From Shewanella sp. OPT22 (GTDB lineage Bacteria > Pseudomonadota > Gammaproteobacteria > Enterobacterales > Shewanellaceae): DNA of 64,000 bases. Below the pieces are notes generated by a model. It did no database searches, was not told the origin of the DNA, and saw only the letters and a program-made list of their open reading frames with translations. A program made the translations under genes and the position numbers. Location of the stretch: NCBI RefSeq assembly GCF_004168585.1, contig NZ_PGVH01000033.1:72591-136590 (forward strand), read 5' to 3'. Position 1 is the stretch's first letter. Each line of letters opens with the position of its first letter. This document shows positions 60,842 to 64,000 of this stretch, one piece after another.

Positions 60842-61411
60842 ATGAAAAAGCTACTTATGCTGTCGGCAACATTAGCCCTTGCTGCCTGTAACTCAACACC
60901 TACAACTGAATCTGAGCCGCTTCACAGCGATGACAGTGTACCAAGCTGGGTATTACAACCAACAATGGAAAATGCGCTTGCATCAAGTTCATGCGTACCT
61001 TGGTCTGGAAACTTGTCTGTGGACAAGGCGCAAGCTGTCTCAGCCGCAAGAGCGGATCTGACCCAACAAATAAAAGTAAAAGCAGCAGTACTGGATAAGT
61101 TGTATCAACGCAAAGTGCAAACAGAGCAAGAAACCAATGTTGGTGGCACGTTTGAGCAAGTTAGCAAACAGGTTGCAGAACAAAACTTGGTTGGTTCAAA
61201 ACCAGAAAAAGTAGCTTTCGCTAAACTTAATAACATTAAACAGCTTTGTGTTTTAGTTTCTATGCCAGATCCGAAAAAAGCATTTGACGATTTGCTAGAA
61301 AAGTCAGGAAAACGATTAGATCCAACATCTAAAGCTGCGCTTTATGAAGAGTTTAAAACTCAAAAAGCCATGAAAGAATTAGAGCAAGAGTTAAGTAACG
61401 CAAAGAACTAA
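60842..61411 (+). CDS. LPP20-family lipoprotein, last gene of the cluster
   Basis: 189 residues. Lipobox LAAC (Cys16). Mature: VPSWVLQPTMENALASSSCVPWSGNLSVDKAQAVSAARADLTQQIKVKAAVLDKLYQRKVQTEQETNVGGTFEQVSKQVAEQNLVGSKPEKVAFAKLNNIKQLCVLVSMP, the LPP20 pattern (PxWV, A...Ar..l..qi.v.v, s......v..l.G.....). Three bases after the transglycosylase stop. A helical tail ends the protein. The related Vibrio FlgP is an outer-membrane ring protein. Confidence 0.85.
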   Translation: MKKLLMLSATLALAACNSTPTTESEPLHSDDSVPSWVLQPTMENALASSSCVPWSGNLSVDKAQAVSAARADLTQQIKVKAAVLDKLYQRKVQTEQETNVGGTFEQVSKQVAEQNLVGSKPEKVAFAKLNNIKQLCVLVSMPDPKKAFDDLLEKSGKRLDPTSKAALYEEFKTQKAMKELEQELSNAKN

Positions 61412-61472
61412 TATTTTGTACTTTAATAAAGTGAAAAAAATAATTATCTAAAATGACAAGGAACGTAATGAA

Positions 61473-61721
61473 ATGAAAGACCTATTGTTTTTTGACTCAA
61501 TGTTGACGCCTAAAATAATTACATTTGTCTATTGGCTGATGCTTGTAGGGACATTAATTTCTAGCCTATCAATCATGTTCAGTAAATACGGAGGCGGCTT
61601 TCTGTATGGTTTAGGAGTTTTAATTGCTGGCGTGATAGGTACAAGAATTTGGTGCGAGCTGCTTATTGTATTATTCAAAATTCATGAGAATTTGAATAAA
61701 ATCGCAAATAAGTCTGAGTGA
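61473..61721 (+). CDS. DUF4282 family small membrane protein
   Basis: 82 residues. Two membrane helices: IITFVYWLMLVGTLISSLSIMF and GFLYGLGVLIAGVIGTRIWCELLIVLFKIHENLNKI; the RIWCELLIVLFKIHENL end is the DUF4282 signature. AAGGAA precedes the ATG. Lies 60 bp after the exported-protein cluster and may be read through from it. Function unknown. Confidence 0.88.
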   Translation: MKDLLFFDSMLTPKIITFVYWLMLVGTLISSLSIMFSKYGGGFLYGLGVLIAGVIGTRIWCELLIVLFKIHENLNKIANKSE

Positions 61722-61814
61722 GCTTGTCGTTACTTAGTTGAAACCGAGTAATCTCTCCATAAAACAGAAATCACTTAGTGAGTGGTTTCTTCGAATCACG
61801 TTCAAGATCTTTTT

Positions 61815-61876
61815 CCTCCACCAAATAAAACAAGGGCTTAGCATTTCTGCTAAGCCCTTGTTTTATTTGGTGGAGG
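61815..61876 (-). terminator. 28-bp perfect inverted repeat overlapping the tmRNA 3' end (native ssrA terminator)
   Basis: Left arm 61815-61842 and right arm 61849-61876 are perfectly complementary over 28 bases around ATTTCT, and include CCTCCACCA of the tmRNA acceptor end plus AAATAAAACAAGGGCTTAGC. Reading the minus strand from the tmRNA 3' end, GGGCTTAGC/GCTAAGCCC followed by TTGTTTTATTT is a normal terminator; the unusual part is that the tmRNA CCA end itself is repeated in inverted form. Confidence 0.75.
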
Positions 61877-61931
61877 CGGGGGGATTTGAACCCCCGTCCA
61901 GAAAGCCTACATCCTTTTTAGTCCACACGAA
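61868..61931 (-). ncRNA. ssrA: tmRNA (ssrA) 3'-end fragment at an island attachment site
   Basis: On the minus strand, CGTGTGGACTAAAAAGG, TGTAGGCTTTCTGGACGGGG and GTTCAAATCCCCCCGCCTCC give the T arm and acceptor end with CCA (61868-61870). The rest of tmRNA, including the tag reading frame (ANDENY-like), is absent from the next 350 bp. So this is a displaced 3' end left by an element that integrated in ssrA; an intact ssrA is expected at the far right end of the island. The exact 5' limit of identity to tmRNA cannot be set from this sequence. Confidence 0.8.
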
Positions 61932-62207
61932 AACAAACACTTAGCTGATTTTATTAACTTTTATTGACGGTATTCAATGGTATTTGATGTATGTAAATGA
62001 GGAATGCCGCCACTTTGTCGCCACTTTTTTGAACAGGTTTTTCTGTATGGTTTTTAGTTAATAGAACAGTCAAACAACTAAGCAAAGATAACTCACACAT
62101 AAAGCAAAGAGTGTCGCTTCAGTCTTTTAGTGAGTATAATTATATCTGTACTAAAAATCGCTTCTTATTGCTAATATTAACTTTATATTTGACTGCTGAG
62201 ATAAAAG
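61932..62207. other. Left edge of the ssrA-integrated island
   Basis: About 275 bp, AT-rich. The minus strand includes GTGGCGACAAAGTGGCGG (near 62020), readable as KKVATKWRHSSFTYIKY then a stop, or in another frame KSGDKVAAF; KVATKWRH resembles the end of tyrosine recombinases, so it may be a scrap of the island's integrase. Evidence is weak. The promoter of the toxin-antitoxin pair lies at its right end. Confidence 0.4.
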
Positions 62208-62378
62208 ATGAATTCAATTGTAAGTAATTACGGTGTCACTCCTGTTGAACGTCCTAAAATTAAGGCTAAGAAAAAGTTAGATTTATCAGGCGTTCAAGGG
62301 CAACAAATTGTAAAATCAGAGACCAAGCTTGTACTTCTTACTCATAAGAATACTTTCAGAAAACTGGCTGATATGTAA
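62208..62378 (+). CDS. Putative antitoxin partner of Doc-type toxin
   Basis: 56 residues, MNSIVSNYGVTPVERPKIKA... then LDLSGVQGQQIVKSETKLVL and LLTHKNTFRKLADM. Its TAA (62376-62378) directly abuts the ATG of the Doc-like toxin, the tight spacing expected of toxin-antitoxin pairs with the antitoxin first. Basic N-terminal half and short C-terminal strand-helix part; it does not look like Phd (no MNxxs.A+ start). Short ORF missed by a 60-residue cut-off. Confidence 0.75.
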   Translation: MNSIVSNYGVTPVERPKIKAKKKLDLSGVQGQQIVKSETKLVLLTHKNTFRKLADM

Positions 62379-62783
62379 ATGGAGTTAATCTTTTTTCCGT
62401 TCGAGCGAGTGATCGAGATTAACACTTTCATTCTTGAGAATGAGCCAGGCATGAAAGGTTCAGTTGATTTAAAAAAACTGCAAGGTGCTCTTGGGCGTAT
62501 CGACAACGCCATTGCCTATGATGGGCTAGATGATGTTTTTGAGATTGCTGCGAAATATGCTACTTCGATTGCTGTTTCTCACTCTCTTCCTGATGCAAAT
62601 AAAAGAACGGGTTTAGCTGTAGCACTTGAATATTTATCATTGAATGACTTTGCATTGATAGCAGATAACGAGCTTTTAGCTAATGCTATTCGAGATTTAG
62701 TTGTTGGAAAAATCAAAGAGTCTGATTTTGCTGATTTACTTTATGCACAATACTTAGAAGAACAAAATTTTTCAGAACTATAA
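62379..62783 (+). CDS. Doc-type Fic-domain toxin
   Basis: 134 residues. Fic/Doc motif HSLPDANKRTGLAVALEYLSLN (core HxxxD/AxNKRT) with upstream VDLKKLQGALGRIDNAIAYDGLDDVFEIAAKYATSIAVSH, the Doc-type layout. Doc enzymes phosphorylate EF-Tu and stop translation until neutralised. The Fic core Gly of HPFxDGNKR is Ala here (DANKR), as in some Doc proteins. Starts directly after the antitoxin stop. Typical of genomic islands. Confidence 0.9.
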   Translation: MELIFFPFERVIEINTFILENEPGMKGSVDLKKLQGALGRIDNAIAYDGLDDVFEIAAKYATSIAVSHSLPDANKRTGLAVALEYLSLNDFALIADNELLANAIRDLVVGKIKESDFADLLYAQYLEEQNFSEL

Positions 62784-62836
62784 CAATCTCCTCTGTATCT
62801 GTCATGAACAGATGTTTTGGATCTTATCATGTTTAA

Positions 62837-64000
62837 CTAATCAGTTAAGTTTAATATTGCTTGTTCAGAGATATTTACAGTAGTGTTAGCATCATGAACA
62901 TTAAACCCTAATGCCTCATAACCCTTGGCTCTTTTTTTATACATACGCTCTAACATAGGAAAGCCTGTTTCAACGTAATCATAAACTAAGACTTTTTCCT
63001 TCCCTTGATACTGACGTTGGATTCTACCGATGTATTGAGTCAATGCGCCTTTCCAAGAAATGGGTAAAACTAAAAATAGGGTATCCAGTTTTGGAAAGTC
63101 AAAACCTTCACCAACGTATTTTCCAGTGGCAACTAATACTTGTACTTGATCTAACCGCTCAAAAATCTGTTCTTTTACTTTGCTTTTCAACGCTCCGTGT
63201 AACAACTCAACCGCAATATTTTGTTTGCTTAGCATTTCACATAAGATCTCGGCATGTTCACGGCGCTCAGTTAGTACGATAGAGGTTCGGTTTGATGTTA
63301 CTGCTTCTGTAATATTCTCAACAATGATTTGGTTTCTTTGTTGATTGCACATTAACCAATGATAAATTTTAGATATGTGTGGGCGGTGTTCAGAGTCCAA
63401 AAACTCTGTAGGTATAGGGATGCTAAGCTTGTTGAGTTTAACGTGCCTTACAAAATTCTTATCTTCAGATGATGCTGAGTATCTGATTATTCCAGCTTGC
63501 ATAAAGATGATAGGTTGGTGTCCGTCTTGCCTGTTCGGCGTAGCTGTTATGCCTAATACAAATTCTGAATGGACTTCTGAAAGTAATCGTTCATATTGTG
63601 GGGCTGAAATATGATGGCATTCGTCGATGATCACCTGACCATACTCATATATTACAGGATCAATACTGTTATCTTTCTTATTGACCAAGCTCTGATAGGT
63701 TGCAATGTCTATTTGATGTGTAGGTCTATTTTTCCCTGCACCGATAATGCCTATTTCTACACCAGATAAAAATGCTTGAAGCCGCTCTTTCCATTGAATG
63801 AGTAATTGACGGCTATGAACCAAAATTAAAGTATTCACTTTTCTTTTTTGGATCATTGAAATGGCGGTTATCGTTTTTCCAAAAGCTGTAGGAGCGTGAA
63901 GCGTGCCTACATTGTATTTTAGAAGTTTTGTTACGGCTTTGGATTGCTCTTTTCTTAGCTCACCTTGAAAGGCTAACTTTTTTAATTGAGTTCCAGATCT
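62837..64000 (-). CDS. DEAD/DEAH-box helicase (partial; N-terminus outside window), TOTE-type relative
   Basis: About 388 residues visible, open to the right edge. SF2 motifs: Walker A APTAFGKTITAISMI, Ia VNTLILVHSRQLLIQWKERLQAFL, DECH box VIIDECHHIS, III GITATPNRQDGHQPIIFMQ, then IVLTERREHAEILCEML, VLVATGKYVGEGFDFPKLDTLFLVLPISWKGALTQYIGRIQRQYQGKEKVLVYDYVE. TAFGKT, TRxDGHxPIIFMQ and PISWKGxLxQYxGRxxR are characteristic of helicases from TOTE-like conflict systems. The missing N-terminal part would show whether a primase domain is present. It is probably a defence or mobile-element gene of the island. Confidence 0.88.
   Translation of the reverse strand, partial: RSGTQLKKLAFQGELRKEQSKAVTKLLKYNVGTLHAPTAFGKTITAISMIQKRKVNTLILVHSRQLLIQWKERLQAFLSGVEIGIIGAGKNRPTHQIDIATYQSLVNKKDNSIDPVIYEYGQVIIDECHHISAPQYERLLSEVHSEFVLGITATPNRQDGHQPIIFMQAGIIRYSASSEDKNFVRHVKLNKLSIPIPTEFLDSEHRPHISKIYHWLMCNQQRNQIIVENITEAVTSNRTSIVLTERREHAEILCEMLSKQNIAVELLHGALKSKVKEQIFERLDQVQVLVATGKYVGEGFDFPKLDTLFLVLPISWKGALTQYIGRIQRQYQGKEKVLVYDYVETGFPMLERMYKKRAKGYEALGFNVHDANTTVNISEQAILNLTD

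Noticed and set aside
53488-61411. Curli or flagellar locus
   Set aside because: No curlin, CsgE/F, flagellin, hook or basal-body genes are present; only domain-level resemblance to CsgG, FlgT and FlgP is seen.
61738-61944. 68-codon plus-strand frame across the tmRNA end
   Set aside because: It is an artefact of reading through the ssrA terminator hairpin and the complement of the tmRNA T arm.
1-64000. CRISPR array, prophage structural genes, rRNA or tRNA genes
   Set aside because: No regularly spaced direct repeats, capsid or tail genes, rRNA or cloverleaf tRNA were seen; the only tRNA-like structure is the tmRNA end.

Overview
This is a 64 kb, AT-rich (estimated by eye, about 38-40% G+C) stretch of a gammaproteobacterial chromosome. 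The gene content points to Shewanellaceae (Shewanella or Parashewanella-like): a DUF3634 protein, a TorF-family porin with a betI-betB-betA cluster, an ECF sigma/ChrR membrane-lipid cluster, a MltC-like transglycosylase, and a tmRNA 3' end of Shewanella type. The genus is an inference from gene content. No rRNA, tRNA or CRISPR array was seen.

Layout. 1-4.0 kb: three small helical proteins of unknown function that resemble secretion substrates, then a VOC protein, an FMN reductase with a divergent Cys-cluster regulator, and an orphan. 4.2-8.7 kb: purT, a quinol monooxygenase-like protein, a medium-chain dehydrogenase and its divergent LysR regulator (broken by one in-frame TGA), and small membrane proteins. 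8.9-19.1 kb: a large lipoprotein followed by a coherent stress regulon: two DUF2878 proteins, a chalcone-isomerase-like protein, DUF3833, an ECF sigma factor, a ChrR cupin anti-sigma factor, and a five-gene operon (NTF2-like, SDR, FAD amine oxidase-like, DUF1365, cyclopropane fatty acid synthase-like). Two exact and two weaker copies of TGATC-N17-CGTAA precede its transcription units. 19.1-25.0 kb: a 780-bp gap, an atypical aspartate-carbamoyltransferase-like protein paired with an asparagine-synthetase-like amidotransferase, and a CadC-like membrane regulator. 25.1-33.1 kb: envelope and accessory genes (PHB-depolymerase-like and SGNH-like lipoproteins, azurin behind a Fur box, a prepilin, PhoX/DUF839) and several gene remnants. 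33.2-39.5 kb: glycine-betaine synthesis and uptake (TorF porin, BCCT transporter, betA, betB, betI with a BetI operator). 39.9-47.8 kb: a Cys-rich protein and a His-rich TonB receptor, a GlxA regulator with a cysteine hydrolase, a frameshifted ketoacyl synthase, and small enzymes. 48.6-51.8 kb: an ankyrin-repeat protein split by one stop codon. 53.0-61.4 kb: trhO behind a perfect FNR box, then an eight-gene cluster of exported proteins (LPP20-like, CsgG/FlgT-like, MltC-like transglycosylase). 61.8-64 kb: a tmRNA 3' fragment marks the edge of an integrated island carrying a Doc-type toxin-antitoxin pair and a helicase that runs off the window.

Two threads run through the window. First, a family of about 266-bp non-coding elements: long terminal inverted repeats enclosing two further stems, with stem sequences that differ between copies while pairing is kept. 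There are three full copies and two partial ones; one copy has split a small membrane-protein gene, and one partial copy supplies the stop codons of two convergent genes. Second, many fresh-looking gene disruptions (LysR, ketoacyl synthase, ankyrin protein, MarR, small membrane protein, cupin start), which suggests ongoing gene decay.

The best candidates for undescribed biology are the exported-protein cluster at 53.5-61.4 kb, the carbamoyltransferase/amidotransferase pair at 19.8-22.9 kb, and the covarying cruciform elements.
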